A DNA stretch of 64,000 nt from Elephas maximus indicus (Eukaryota > Chordata > Mammalia > Proboscidea > Elephantidae). A program made the translations under genes and the position numbers. Positions 60,101-61,889 of this stretch are shown one piece after another. The stretch covers positions 142,916,823 to 142,980,822 of the forward strand of contig NC_064822.1 in the NCBI RefSeq assembly GCF_024166365.1, written 5' to 3'. Position 1 is the stretch's first letter; every line of letters begins with the position of its first letter. The notes under the pieces are model-generated. The model searched no databases. It had not been told where the DNA came from and worked only from the letters and a program-made list of their open reading frames with translations.

Positions 60101-61264
60101 TGATATAACAAATTTATATTTTACAATACCGTGGAAGTTTACTGTGATATTTTAAACAGTACAGAGTTATATAGTGGAGTGTTACTTTATTATTTTTGAG
60201 AGTGGTAGATTTGTTCTTTATCTTTTTTGCTTTCCAGAAAGAAGTTTAACACAATTATTACTTTTTGGTGTTCTAGGTTGATGTTTCCAATGCTATTCCT
60301 GGTACAAGGTACGATATAACCATCTCTTCAGTTTCTGCTACAACATACGGTGCACCTGTTAGCAGAACAGTGGTAACAAATGTAACGAGTGAGTATATGT
60401 TTTAAATTACTTTTTAAATGAAATATTTGTAGTTATTGTAATTTAATGGGTGGAAATACTTATGGGAAATATGGGTATTATATGTATGAAACACAGTTTA
60501 GAGTAATTAAGGCCAAATGGAAACTTCAGAAAGTGATCTGTTTAGAATCTCCTTTCTTCTGGTTCTTTAACTTCCTTTATTTTGAAAGAGCAAATAGAAT
60601 TACACGATTCTTGTTGTGAAATGTATCAGAGAGACTATTCATGTTAACATTTAAATAATACAGGACCCTGAAAATATTAAACTCACTACACTTGCTCGGA
60701 GAGAATTTGTTTGTAATGCTGTTTCTTGCTTTCTTAGTTTTGCGTATTTCTCTTAAAAATGATTTGGCATCAAAGTATATTTGGTATGTAGTATTTAATT
60801 TTTTTTTTTTATTTAATAGCATTCCATTTTTTACATTCTTATAAAAGAATGTTTCTGGTATTCCCCAAAGCACATTTAATCTCTTTTTTTAAGTAGAGCT
60901 GTAGGGAGGAAAACCTCACATTAAGAGACCATTAGTCTTTGGAACTTCAAAAGTCTACATCTGAAGATAGTTTTCTTACATATTACTGTGGAAATACAAG
61001 TTTTTGAACTTTTAACAAAAAAAGTTTGTTTTTATAGTACCAGGGCCTCCAGTCTTCCTAGCAGGGGAAAGAGTTGGATCTGCTGGCATTCTTCTCTCTT
61101 GGAATACACCACCTAACCCAAATGGAAGGATTGTATCTTACGTTGTTAAATATAAGGAAGTTTGTCCATGGATGCAAACAGTGTATACACAAGCTAGAAC
61201 AAAGCCAGACAGTCTGGAAGTTCTTCTTACCAACCTTAATCCTGGAACAACATATGAAATCAAG
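6141..61264 (+). CDS. PTPRQ: PTPRQ, long N-terminal form (20 exons, 3'-incomplete)
   Basis: Twenty exons join at 6141-6188, 10814-10951, 11359-11494, 11969-12226, 16192-16406, 19117-19306, 19395-19700, 21865-22140, 23283-23552, 27005-27265, 29052-29182, 29363-29492, 30518-30668, 32625-32731, 36283-36380, 51875-52043, 53390-53650, 59261-59421, 60277-60388 and 61038-61264. Each has ag/gt borders and matching phases, and the joined frame stays open for 1215 codons. Order: signal-like segment 1-16, FN3-1 ~20-107, FN3-2 108-193, CTLD 194-328, FN3-3 to FN3-11 329-1139, FN3-12 from 1140. The final exons match remembered PTPRQ, a receptor-type phosphatase acting mainly on phosphoinositides, needed for hair-cell stereocilia shaft connectors and mutated in DFNB84A deafness. 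Everything here is ectodomain; the membrane segment and phosphatase domain lie to the right. The join is inferred from splice signals and phase, not from a transcript. Confidence 0.85.
6189..7157. other. Intron 1 sequence, AT-rich, nothing recognised
   Basis: AT-rich intron with a short tg run near 6582-6597. No repeat family, exon or RNA gene recognised. Confidence 0.6.
7167..7570 (-). mobile_element. L1 3'-end fragment with target-site duplication
   Basis: The elephant-type L1 3' UTR (complement of ctttaagtgaaagtttacaa) in antisense. It is flanked by gcatcagtt at 7158-7166 and 7571-7579, a 9-base target-site duplication, so this is a complete, heavily 5'-truncated insertion. Confidence 0.85.
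7580..8176. other. Intron 1 sequence with AT-rich low-complexity tract
   Basis: Nothing coding. 7745-7880 is a tata-rich low-complexity tract with several short palindromes. The remainder is unremarkable intron. Confidence 0.6.
8177..8350 (+). mobile_element. AfroSINE
   Basis: Carries the tRNA-related head (accctggaggcatagtggtt) and the RTE-related tail (gggtcgctatgagtcagaat) ending in a tttggtttt run. It is a full-length copy in sense orientation. Confidence 0.92.
8351..9091. other. Intron 1 sequence, possible old DNA-transposon remnant
   Basis: 8730-8840 (cagtaaggtggagataag ... caggtgattctgatgcag) resembles a hAT/MER-type remnant, weakly. Otherwise no feature seen. Confidence 0.35.
9092..9998 (-). 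mobile_element. RTE LINE, 5' part with endonuclease
   Basis: Antisense RTE covering the 5' region and endonuclease. It contains an open stretch 9651-9088 (187 codons) with [18 protein letters not shown] and [11 protein letters not shown], matching the apurinic-type endonuclease of RTE/BovB elements. No reverse-transcriptase part is attached. Confidence 0.9.
10171..10321 (-). mobile_element. AfroSINE
   Basis: Reverse copy: begins cccattgctgttgaattgatt and ends ccactgttcctccagggctc, the complement of the SINE head. Some divergence (gagagattggtg). Confidence 0.9.
10322..10813. other. Intron 1 distal part, nothing recognised
   Basis: Unique-looking AT-rich sequence up to the acceptor of exon 2, including a tttcttcccccatttcag tract at its end. 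Confidence 0.5.
10814..10951 (+). CDS. PTPRQ: PTPRQ exon 2: first half of FN3 domain 1
   Basis: Forty-six codons between a cag acceptor and a gtaagg donor, phase 0 at both ends. It carries the start of a fibronectin type III fold with the B-strand tryptophan in VFIEWNEF. It follows the signal-like exon directly, so the mature protein would begin with this domain. Domain type is clear only together with exon 3. Confidence 0.75.
11359..11494 (+). CDS. PTPRQ: PTPRQ exon 3: second half of FN3 domain 1
   Basis: Forty-five codons plus one base between a ttacag acceptor and a consensus gtaagt donor (phase 0 in, phase 1 out). The peptide has the FN3 F-strand signature in weak form ([14 protein letters not shown]), with the usual tyrosine. 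It completes the domain begun in exon 2. Phase-1 exit is standard for FN3 module borders. Confidence 0.75.
11969..12226 (+). CDS. PTPRQ: PTPRQ exon 4: FN3 domain 2 (single exon)
   Basis: A symmetric 1-1 exon of 258 nt with a polypyrimidine tract and ag acceptor. It encodes one FN3-like module with the core tryptophan in SFNWSVL and an F-strand [11 protein letters not shown]. Sequons NWS and NFS are present. The donor is weak (gtctat after cag); reading through would hit a stop (taa) after two more codons. The weak donor makes this border worth testing in RNA. Confidence 0.72.
12227..13215. other. Intron 4, proximal unique sequence
   Basis: No exon, repeat family or RNA gene recognised; short open frames on both strands near 12853-13089 have no recognisable content. 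Confidence 0.5.
13227..15777 (-). mobile_element. 5'-truncated L1 with target-site duplication
   Basis: Antisense L1: poly(T) at 13227 marks its poly(A) tail, then the 3' UTR, then the ORF2 C-terminal half. Flanks ctgagggcaga (13216-13226) and ctgagtgcaga (15778-15788) form an 11-base duplication with one mismatch. Confidence 0.92.
14309..15660 (-). pseudogene. L1 ORF2 remnant (RT C-terminal half)
   Basis: The longest open part, 15660-14950, holds the RT thumb and following segment ([44 protein letters not shown]). 14545-14309 holds the C-terminal [19 protein letters not shown] stretch. The catalytic FADD site reads FLGN here, and stops separate the pieces. Non-functional. Confidence 0.88.
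15789..16191. other. Intron 4, distal end
   Basis: A-rich stretch at 15818-15860, then AT-rich intron to the CTLD acceptor. No feature recognised. Confidence 0.45.
16192..16406 (+). CDS. PTPRQ: PTPRQ exon 5: first half of a C-type-lectin-like domain
   Basis: Seventy-one codons plus two bases, phase 1 in and phase 0 out, gtcagt donor. The peptide begins [15 protein letters not shown], the usual long-form CTLD opening (Cys, then Trp, then Cys-Tyr). It continues with the alpha-1 helix (WNIAQRHC), LVDIKNEEE and the WIGL-like core motif WTGLSDLK. Remembered rodent/human PTPRQ has FN3 domains only, so a CTLD in this ectodomain is unexpected. The 1-1 phase of the two-exon unit would permit its insertion between FN3 modules. 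Confidence 0.85.
16811..16962 (+). mobile_element. AfroSINE
   Basis: Head aagccctggtggcacagtgg and tail gggtcactatgtgttggaat. The poly-A/T-rich end is missing. Confidence 0.9.
16963..17890. other. Intron 5, no clear feature
   Basis: A poly(T) run at 17392-17407 is the only low-complexity sequence. Nothing else recognised. Confidence 0.45.
17895..18085. repeat. MIR SINE
   Basis: Core phrases cccattttatagataaggaa and agattctgggtcacatagct are typical of mammalian-wide interspersed repeats. Confidence 0.7.
18350..18560. repeat. Probable MIR SINE
   Basis: Diverged MIR-like pattern: ttatgtgccttatgttttgtacg, then tgattatccactgtacagga and gcagaaatatggttagaatcc. Confidence 0.5.
18715..18950. repeat. 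MIR SINE
   Basis: A good MIR match by eye: aataactaacatttaacaa, gctgagcccttcacatgcatt, ttatgcccattttacagatg and gagaaaacagggacttag. Confidence 0.75.
19117..19306 (+). CDS. PTPRQ: PTPRQ exon 6: second half of the C-type-lectin-like domain
   Basis: Sixty-three codons plus one base, acceptor ttacag, donor gtaatt. It contains LTWTDGSSY, then three cysteines (NETDCY, FFCYVP, YICEYE), the last being the typical CTLD terminal Cys-Glu. With exon 5 this gives six cysteines, enough for the three disulfides of a long-form CTLD. The EPN/QPD sugar-specificity motif and the WND calcium motif are both absent, so calcium-dependent sugar binding is unlikely. Two N-glycosylation sequons (NET, NAT) are present. 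Confidence 0.85.
19395..19700 (+). CDS. PTPRQ: PTPRQ exon 7: FN3 domain 3 (single exon)
   Basis: A 306-nt 1-1 symmetric exon with ttttttcag acceptor and consensus gtaagt donor. The core tryptophan lies in VVFSWNKL and the F-strand motif is [13 protein letters not shown]. At about 101 codons it is longer than usual, with an insertion after the B strand ([14 protein letters not shown]). Sequons NFS and NTT occur. An AfroSINE starts only about 40 bases past the donor. Confidence 0.85.
19741..19896 (+). mobile_element. AfroSINE adjacent to exon 7
   Basis: Starts at ctagtggttaagagctacgg (5' few bases missing) and ends in a poly(T) run at 19879-19896. It lies about 40 bases past the exon 7 donor. 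Confidence 0.92.
20191..20494 (-). mobile_element. RTE LINE 3'-end fragment
   Basis: Begins gttgttgttaggtgctgtcg (the RTE 3' end reversed) and continues through cccattgttgcagccactgt and tgatgtccttctctagcgac. 5'-truncated copy in antisense. Confidence 0.9.
20495..21344. other. Intron 7 sequence with a probable MIR
   Basis: 20870-20985 resembles MIR (tatattatctcactcaattc, gagatgagaaaactgaactt). The rest of the interval has no recognised feature. Confidence 0.45.
21345..21785. repeat. MIR interrupted by an AfroSINE
   Basis: The left part 21345-21413 ends in gttagacactgtgc, and the right part 21617-21785 resumes catcgtgccaagtcctttac and continues ccccattttacgatctagac. The AfroSINE at 21414-21616 sits between. 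Nested insertion. Confidence 0.75.
21414..21616 (+). mobile_element. AfroSINE, long variant with extra internal segment
   Basis: Head ggagccctggtggcacagtgg, then a middle segment (ttcatgggagaaaagacctg ... cccataaagatttcggcc) absent from the shorter copies, and an acaacaacaa tail rather than tttggttt. Represents a second subfamily. Confidence 0.92.
21865..22140 (+). CDS. PTPRQ: PTPRQ exon 8: FN3 domain 4 (single exon)
   Basis: A 276-nt 1-1 symmetric exon (acceptor cctatag, donor gtaagc). It opens RPLPAQNF, a typical FN3 linker plus A strand, and has the core tryptophan in [10 protein letters not shown]. The F strand is irregular ([15 protein letters not shown]) and lacks the usual PGxxY. Sequons NRS and NTT are present. 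Confidence 0.85.
22365..22540 (+). mobile_element. AfroSINE
   Basis: ggaaatcctgatggcatagtg head, gggtcactctgagtcagaat tail, short subfamily. Confidence 0.9.
22541..23282. other. Intron 8 sequence, nothing recognised
   Basis: Poly(A) run at 22867-22879; otherwise unique-looking intron before exon 9. Confidence 0.45.
23283..23552 (+). CDS. PTPRQ: PTPRQ exon 9: FN3 domain 5 (single exon)
   Basis: A 270-nt 1-1 symmetric exon with a tttctctaag acceptor and gtgagt donor. It is a textbook FN3 module: [10 protein letters not shown] at the A strand, [12 protein letters not shown] at the B strand, and [12 protein letters not shown] at the F strand. Sequons NTS and NLS are present. Confidence 0.9.
23553..24985. 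other. Intron 9 proximal part
   Basis: 23745-23815 looks like a partial MIR (gcgtgaccctagagccacac). Poly(T) at 24649-24661 and A-rich 24880-24905. No exon or RNA gene seen. Confidence 0.4.
24986..25143 (+). mobile_element. AfroSINE
   Basis: ggtggtgtagtggttaagtg head, tgggcg-type middle (ccaggcgctccttggaaact), tail gggtcgctatgagttggaat ending tttggttttttt. Confidence 0.92.
25640..25845. repeat. Probable L2 LINE 3' fragment
   Basis: Phrases such as tgcctgctcaaaatctctat, agctccatagcatggcaggc and cctgttcctcatacatacc fit an L2 3' end. Confidence 0.5.
25846..26330. repeat. MIR interrupted by an RTE fragment
   Basis: The left part to 25896 (gagtgcttgccgcgtgcccg, agcgctaagcactttatg) and the right part 26198-26330 (aaccatttaatcattacaat, aacttgccaaagactacccg) form one MIR split by the RTE piece. 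Confidence 0.65.
25897..26197 (-). mobile_element. RTE LINE 3'-end fragment, diverged
   Basis: Starts gttggtgttgttgctagttg; later cattgttgcagctgttatgc, tttgatgaccatctaccaa and aggtgaagtctcgccattcc follow the order of the RTE 3' end. More diverged than other copies here. Confidence 0.8.
26370..26760. repeat. L2 LINE 3' end
   Basis: Typical L2 phrases: ctttgcctggaattctttt, ttcaagactcagataaaaca and a closing gtaaatatttgcttaataaa. Confidence 0.65.
27005..27265 (+). CDS. PTPRQ: PTPRQ exon 10: FN3 domain 6 (single exon)
   Basis: A 261-nt 1-1 symmetric exon (acceptor cttttcatctttcag, donor gtaagt). The F strand [14 protein letters not shown] is classic FN3, but the B strand reads [11 protein letters not shown], so the otherwise near-invariant core tryptophan is replaced. 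One sequon, NVT. The frame is fully open, so this looks like divergence rather than decay. Confidence 0.88.
27266..28371. other. Intron 10 proximal part, nothing recognised
   Basis: AT-rich unique-looking intron with no recognisable repeat family. Confidence 0.45.
28372..28568 (-). mobile_element. AfroSINE, long variant
   Basis: Reverse copy with the longer middle (ggctgaaatccttacagaag ... cacatctttctccctctggg). Head complement at aaaatggctcctt is degraded. Confidence 0.88.
28569..29051. other. Intron 10 distal part
   Basis: No feature recognised; the exon 11 acceptor (gttttgggtag) ends it. Confidence 0.4.
29052..29182 (+). CDS. PTPRQ: PTPRQ exon 11: first half of FN3 domain 7
   Basis: Forty-three codons plus two bases, phase 1 in, phase 0 out; gtag acceptor and gtatgt donor. 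It opens [12 protein letters not shown] and has the B-strand [11 protein letters not shown]. It ends in a cysteine-containing stretch ([11 protein letters not shown]) before the C'-strand, where FN3 domains of this gene family are often split. Confidence 0.87.
29363..29492 (+). CDS. PTPRQ: PTPRQ exon 12: second half of FN3 domain 7
   Basis: Forty-three codons plus one base, phase 0 in, phase 1 out; acceptor ttggtag, donor gtacac (weak). The F-strand signature is [14 protein letters not shown]. It completes the module begun only 180 bases upstream in exon 11. Confidence 0.87.
29493..30517. other. Intron 12, nothing recognised
   Basis: Unique-looking intron sequence; no family assigned. Confidence 0.4.
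30518..30668 (+). CDS. PTPRQ: PTPRQ exon 13: first half of FN3 domain 8
   Basis: A 151-nt exon, phase 1 in and phase 2 out, acceptor gacacag, donor gtatga. It opens [11 protein letters not shown] with the B-strand [11 protein letters not shown]. This is the only FN3 of the series whose internal intron is in phase 2 rather than 0, and exon 14 matches it. An antisense L1 occupies most of the next intron. Confidence 0.85.
30924..32432 (-). mobile_element. 5'-truncated L1 with target-site duplication
   Basis: Antisense L1 3' UTR and ORF2 end (complement of ctttaagtgaaagtttacaa at 30946). The ORF2 C-terminal remnant lies near 31911-32260. Flanks taatacacactattttttg (30905-30923) and taatacacattttttg (32433-32448) are a target-site duplication differing by a 3-base indel. 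Confidence 0.9.
32625..32731 (+). CDS. PTPRQ: PTPRQ exon 14: second half of FN3 domain 8
   Basis: A short 107-nt exon, phase 2 in and phase 1 out, acceptor cttcaatgtgtag, donor gtaagt. The peptide has the F-strand motif [12 protein letters not shown] (phenylalanine in place of tyrosine). A longer open stretch upstream of the acceptor is not coding, because only this border restores frame and domain. Confidence 0.85.
32855..33060. repeat. Probable MIR SINE
   Basis: MIR-like: tctgagttatattcctgcct, cacttagttatgtcaccttggg and caattaagttttcccttaaa. Confidence 0.6.
33436..33644 (-). mobile_element. AfroSINE, long variant, with exact target-site duplication
   Basis: Reverse copy of the long subfamily. 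Exact 13-base duplication cactagcatggta flanks it at 33423-33435 and 33645-33657, so both ends are intact and the insertion is relatively young. Confidence 0.93.
33986..34090 (-). mobile_element. AfroSINE, partial, left arm of an inverted pair
   Basis: Reverse copy from gtagaactgccctataagat to the head complement ccaccagggtttcc. It is followed immediately by a plus-strand copy. Confidence 0.85.
34091..34210 (+). mobile_element. AfroSINE, partial, right arm of an inverted pair
   Basis: Plus copy lacking the head: agctaaaagatcagcagtta, then gctccttggaaaccctatgg, gggtttctaagagttgaaat and a poly(T) run. Confidence 0.85.
34574..34743 (-). mobile_element. AfroSINE
   Basis: Starts with aaaccaaaacaaaatcaaaccc, ends ccactgtgctaccagggctcca; short subfamily, diverged. 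Confidence 0.9.
34786..35310 (-). mobile_element. RTE LINE 3'-end fragment
   Basis: From tttttgttaggtgctgtcca through cttgcttctaaggagcattc and tcctcaaagtgacatctttg to ttttgcagcagtttaac. 5'-truncated. Confidence 0.9.
35311..36282. other. Intron 14 distal part
   Basis: 36055-36190 is MIR-like (gaggctgagactcaggataaa). The rest is unassigned. Confidence 0.45.
36283..36380 (+). CDS. PTPRQ: PTPRQ exon 15: first half of FN3 domain 9
   Basis: Thirty-two codons plus two bases (phase 1 in, phase 0 out), acceptor ttgctctag, donor gtaaag. It opens [13 protein letters not shown] and has [12 protein letters not shown]. Its partner half lies 15.5 kb away, past the largest intron of the window. Confidence 0.87.
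36735..36899 (-). mobile_element. AfroSINE
   Basis: Begins ccaaaaacccaaccctattg and ends ccactgttccgctagggctct; short subfamily. Confidence 0.9.
36900..37660. other. Intron 15 sequence, unassigned
   Basis: No exon, RNA gene or assigned repeat. Confidence 0.4.
37661..37811 (-). mobile_element. AfroSINE
   Basis: aacccccaaaccaaacctattg start and ctcttgaccactgtgcaacc end, short subfamily, slightly damaged near ttataggacagtgccctatag. Confidence 0.9.
37841..38018 (-). mobile_element. AfroSINE, divergent subfamily with extended middle
   Basis: The head of the reverse copy (ttgccatggagttgattctg, catggcaaccccatgtgt) is followed by ggctatgaccttttggaagc and ggcctttcttccaaagtact, a middle shared with 42696-42883. 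Old and diverged. Confidence 0.82.
38133..38262 (-). mobile_element. RTE LINE 3'-end fragment
   Basis: ttgttaggtgccattgagttgg to cattgttgcagccattttgtc; the left arm of a head-to-head RTE pair. Confidence 0.82.
38350..38826 (+). mobile_element. RTE LINE 3' end in sense orientation
   Basis: Plus-strand RTE 3' end: gactcaagccatggtgttttc, tggaagaagtacagccagaa, ggacatgttatcaggaggga, gagatggattgacacagtgg and the tail cagcacctaacaacaat. Contains an inserted poly(A) at 38643-38654. Confidence 0.88.
39097..39140 (-). mobile_element. AfroSINE-like fragment next to an RTE 3' end
   Basis: A 20-base poly(A) tract (39079-39098) followed by ccccactcctgtcaagtcaa and atagcaaccctat, the start of a reverse AfroSINE, broken off where the RTE begins. 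Confidence 0.6.
39141..42249 (-). mobile_element. Near-full-length RTE (BovB-like) LINE
   Basis: About 3.1 kb in antisense from the 3' tail (gttgttgttgttgttaggtg) to the 5' end (cagtaggagaaaccgacagac). It spans the 3' tail, reverse transcriptase, and endonuclease near 41881-41244, plus the 5' leader. Stops break the frame, so it is a dead copy. It provides the in-window reference for the other RTE fragments and, at its 3' end, for the AfroSINE tail. Confidence 0.93.
40145..41881 (-). pseudogene. RTE LINE polyprotein remnant (endonuclease and RT)
   Basis: Minus-strand pieces: endonuclease at 41881-41474 ([17 protein letters not shown], then IIQIYTLAS) and 41516-41244 ([13 protein letters not shown], ending with [12 protein letters not shown]). 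RT pieces are at 40631-40431 ([19 protein letters not shown]) and 40492-40145 ([31 protein letters not shown]). Several frame breaks lie between; no functional protein is possible as read. Confidence 0.85.
42250..42695. other. Intron 15 sequence, unassigned
   Basis: A 446-base stretch between the RTE 5' end and the next SINE. No feature recognised. Confidence 0.35.
42696..42883 (-). mobile_element. AfroSINE, divergent subfamily
   Basis: gaacccgttccaactcatgg, then cttcatagggttttcaatgg, ctgatttttcagaagtagat and a head complement caccatcaagggactcc. Same middle as 37841-38018. Confidence 0.82.
43412..43706. mobile_element. MER5A-type hAT DNA transposon remnant
   Basis: Terminal inverted repeat cagtgctgtccaatagaa at the left and its complement form ttggacagcatag at the right, with the AT-rich middle typical of MER5A. 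Confidence 0.8.
43735..44262. repeat. Old mammalian interspersed repeat interrupted by an AfroSINE
   Basis: gtcttagttacctagtgctgcc, ttattttctcataattcagg, gacctcattaccatagcaaa and ttcaatccat belong to a common mammalian repeat whose family I cannot name. The same element occurs at 5880-6112. Confidence 0.6.
44096..44250 (+). mobile_element. AfroSINE with exact target-site duplication
   Basis: Exact 10-base duplication ttcaatccat at 44086-44095 and 44251-44260. Removing the SINE restores the host repeat end. Head gaagccctggtggtgtagtgg. Confidence 0.94.
44290..44560. repeat. Probable L2 LINE 3' fragment
   Basis: gcccagctcaaattccactt and gcagtcctctctgatcacag fit an L2 3' end. Confidence 0.55.
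44690..44975. repeat. MIR SINE
   Basis: tgtagtgaaaggaccatggcc, cttgctttgaattccaactc, cttatctgtgagatgaagat and agaattcagggagataatgt fit MIR. Confidence 0.7.
45017..46832 (-). mobile_element. RTE LINE with 5' inversion and internal deletion
   Basis: 45017 to about 46610 is antisense RTE (3' tail through RT). From about 46616 to 46832 the same element's 5' leader reads in the opposite sense (ctgccagtttgttgtattgt, agctatgccaccggtgtt, agactaagacagactgggaa). The RTE part between is missing. This is the pattern of twin priming. Confidence 0.87.
45639..46688 (-). pseudogene. RTE reverse transcriptase remnant
   Basis: Open piece 45905-45639 contains the RT catalytic-site motif in [11 protein letters not shown], preceded by [17 protein letters not shown]. 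Piece 46688-46326 contains [18 protein letters not shown]. Frames are broken between them. Confidence 0.82.
46907..47556 (-). mobile_element. 5'-truncated L1, 3' end
   Basis: Antisense L1 3' UTR starting at a T-rich tail (46907-46935). Flanks cagagtgcttttct (46893) and cagagagccctttct (47559) look like a degraded target-site duplication. Confidence 0.8.
47790..48705. repeat. L2 LINE interrupted by an AfroSINE
   Basis: L2-type 3' sequence: tcatcagtggtttcccatcg, cttgccatggcctctaagac and, after the SINE, gtctctgtaggatttagctt and atgctcaataaatatttgatg. Confidence 0.7.
48269..48475 (-). mobile_element. AfroSINE, long variant, with target-site duplication
   Basis: Flanked by tcatctctgatt (48257-48268) and tcatctctaatt (48476-48487), a 12-base duplication with one mismatch, inside L2. 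Long middle (gggagaagattgcc) present. Confidence 0.92.
48706..51066. other. Intron 15, large stretch without assigned features
   Basis: About 2.4 kb of unique-looking intron: AT-rich to 50100, more GC-balanced after. No exon is expected (the flanking phases close). No RNA gene recognised. Confidence 0.4.
51067..51334 (-). mobile_element. RTE-derived internally deleted element
   Basis: The RTE 3' end (gttgttgtttttagctgcagc, atgcacaatgaaaccaaaca) is joined to the RTE 5' leader (ttggaagtagattaccaggc, cttagtctagaaactctgat, acagacaagtggtgg) with the coding part absent. Matches both ends of the element at 39141-42249. Confidence 0.75.
51345..51437. repeat. AT-rich low-complexity tract
   Basis: Nearly pure A/T with repeated tataatatta-type units and palindromic segments. 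Confidence 0.8.
51440..51594 (+). mobile_element. AfroSINE, long variant, diverged
   Basis: tagccctggtggtgcagagg head; contains a local duplication (ttaaccaaaaag twice) and the long middle (cttcatgggagaaagatatgg). Confidence 0.85.
51875..52043 (+). CDS. PTPRQ: PTPRQ exon 16: second half of FN3 domain 9
   Basis: Fifty-six codons plus one base, phase 0 in, phase 1 out; acceptor tttctccag, donor gtaagg. It begins ISYHM, continuing directly from FEKFQ of exon 15, and carries [14 protein letters not shown]. Phase and domain content both say no exon is missing from the 15.5-kb intron. Confidence 0.88.
52044..53389. other. Intron 16, unassigned
   Basis: 52570-52610 looks like the end of the common repeat seen at 43735. 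Otherwise no feature seen. Confidence 0.4.
53390..53650 (+). CDS. PTPRQ: PTPRQ exon 17: FN3 domain 10 (single exon)
   Basis: A 261-nt 1-1 symmetric exon (acceptor ttgatag, donor gtatgc). It has [11 protein letters not shown] at the B strand and [15 protein letters not shown] at the F strand. It is rich in N-glycosylation sequons: NTT, NLT, NFT, NRT and NIT, five in 86 residues. Confidence 0.9.
53770..53885. repeat. Probable MIR fragment
   Basis: gaggattaatgagatgacac and ggcatatgctcagtgcgcaa are MIR-like. Confidence 0.5.
53886..54579. other. Intron 17 part, unassigned
   Basis: No feature recognised in about 700 bases. Confidence 0.4.
54580..55215. repeat. Old mammalian interspersed repeat, unassigned family
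   Basis: tactgctgctgtaacaaatta, cttaaacaacacaaatttgtt, gtgttggcagggctgtgttc, ttaggcccatctggattatg and gccatgtaatatagcatattc follow the order of a common mammalian repeat. Confidence 0.65.
55477..55680 (+). mobile_element. AfroSINE, long variant
   Basis: gtccctgggtgtcacagttt head, long middle (tgcttccataaagattgcgg), tail gaggttgccatgagtcagaat. Confidence 0.88.
55858..56066. mobile_element. MER20-type hAT DNA transposon remnant
   Basis: ctattgaccttttgggctgg, gtgcattgtaggatgtttagc, gcctctctccactagacgcc and agaaattgccaaatgtcctc match MER20. Confidence 0.8.
56162..56472. mobile_element. MER5A-type hAT DNA transposon remnant
   Basis: tgccctgtcccatatgcag, aattagcatgaaaaagaatg, aaaataacatctgtagctca and the right end tattggacagggatgct. 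Confidence 0.75.
56900..57725. repeat. L2 LINE 3' part interrupted by an AfroSINE
   Basis: Left part ctcctctgccctgactacca; right part cttcagtggcttcctattgc, atctaaaatctttttatggcc and aggtcttcccacttgatcag. The AfroSINE at 57070-57212 lies between. Confidence 0.65.
57070..57212 (-). mobile_element. AfroSINE
   Basis: aaaacaaacctgttgctatc start, accactacaccaccagggttcc end; short subfamily with a small internal deletion. Confidence 0.92.
57727..57781 (-). mobile_element. AfroSINE tail fragment
   Basis: Only the 3' part remains (cagtgccgttgagtcgattc, atagcgaccctataggaca). Confidence 0.85.
57782..59260. other. Intron 17 distal part with a CA microsatellite
   Basis: Unassigned intron sequence apart from a (CA)n run at 58254-58283 with one interruption (cg). 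Confidence 0.5.
58254..58283. repeat. (CA)n microsatellite
   Basis: About 15 ca units with one ca-to-cg interruption. Confidence 0.9.
59261..59421 (+). CDS. PTPRQ: PTPRQ exon 18: first half of FN3 domain 11
   Basis: Fifty-three codons plus two bases (phase 1 in, phase 0 out), acceptor gtattag, donor gtatag. It opens [14 protein letters not shown] with [11 protein letters not shown] at the B strand and ends GGGEYQ. Remembered short PTPRQ lacks this half-domain and enters at the next exon; here the domain is complete. Confidence 0.87.
59835..59888 (+). CDS. PTPRQ: PTPRQ alternative first exon (short form)
   Basis: Eighteen codons, [18 protein letters not shown], then a gtattt donor in phase 0. 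This matches, from memory, the N-terminus annotated for rodent and human PTPRQ. The peptide is a clear signal sequence. A second in-frame ATG sits just before it (59832), and an in-frame stop lies at 59805-59807. The 59835 ATG has A at -3 and G at +4. A good acceptor (tttctctctag) ends at 59793. If used as a cassette from 59794 the exon would be 95 nt and shift the frame, so it works only as a first coding exon. It implies an internal promoter nearby, not recognised here. Confidence 0.85.
60051..60087 (+). mobile_element. AfroSINE 3'-terminal scrap
   Basis: aaatcaactcagtggcaaca followed by ggtttggttttttttt, the SINE tail only. Confidence 0.6.
60277..60388 (+). CDS. PTPRQ: PTPRQ exon 19: second half of FN3 domain 11, common to both forms
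   Basis: Thirty-seven codons plus one base (phase 0 in, phase 1 out), acceptor ttctag, donor gtgagt. The peptide [18 protein letters not shown] is the segment that follows the signal peptide in annotated PTPRQ. It carries the FN3 F strand ([10 protein letters not shown]). It can accept either exon 18 or the alternative first exon, since both donors are phase 0. Confidence 0.95.
60389..61037. other. Intron 19, unassigned
   Basis: AT-rich, no feature recognised; poly(T) run near 60798-60810. Confidence 0.4.
61038..61264 (+). CDS. PTPRQ: PTPRQ exon 20: most of FN3 domain 12
   Basis: Seventy-five codons plus two bases (phase 1 in, phase 0 out), acceptor tttttatag, donor gtaatt. It contains [29 protein letters not shown] and [11 protein letters not shown], matching known PTPRQ closely. 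The rest of the domain is not found between 61265 and 64000, so the next exon is beyond the right edge. Confidence 0.95.
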
Positions 61265-61889
61265 GTAATTACTTAGTGTTAAAATATTTCATCCATCTTA
61301 AAAGTAAAGAAGCCTTCTCACCTTGCCAAACCTTTACAGCTGAATGTGGCAGTGACGGAGGAATGATAATCTGAGTCATGGCCGCACTCCCACCAAGACT
61401 TTTAAAACTTGATCAAAAGTTCTAACCTATTTTCATTGCAATTTTTATGTATGTTTATATAATTTATTTTAAAAAGCATTAGCTTAATGACTTTTTAGAA
61501 AAGTAAATTAAGTTTAAATTAAAAAAGGTTTAAGCTTTGTAAGTGAAAACATTCTACTTTTTGATTAAACTGAAAATTAGCTCTTTTTCTTTTAACCCTG
61601 TTGTATTTGCATGCCTGTTACTGGAATTTTAGATAATACTTTGGAAGTATCTAAAAACCCAGTTTCTCTAAGAAAGATGAATTTATTTCTGTTCAACAAA
61701 TATTTCTTGAGCACGTACTAGGTCTTTAGTGTTATAAACATTTTAGTCCTTTACATTCTTACATAGGTAAAATTTTATAACATCTTGTTTGAATATTAAA
61801 TAAAGAGGCACTTAAAAAAACAATCCTAAACTAATAAGGCCATATAAATGTATATACAATTAAGGAATATCTGTGGCATCTCCTCATTC
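61265..61889. other. Intron 20 proximal part, unassigned
   Basis: No exon matching the remaining FN3-12 peptide and no repeat assigned. Confidence 0.4.
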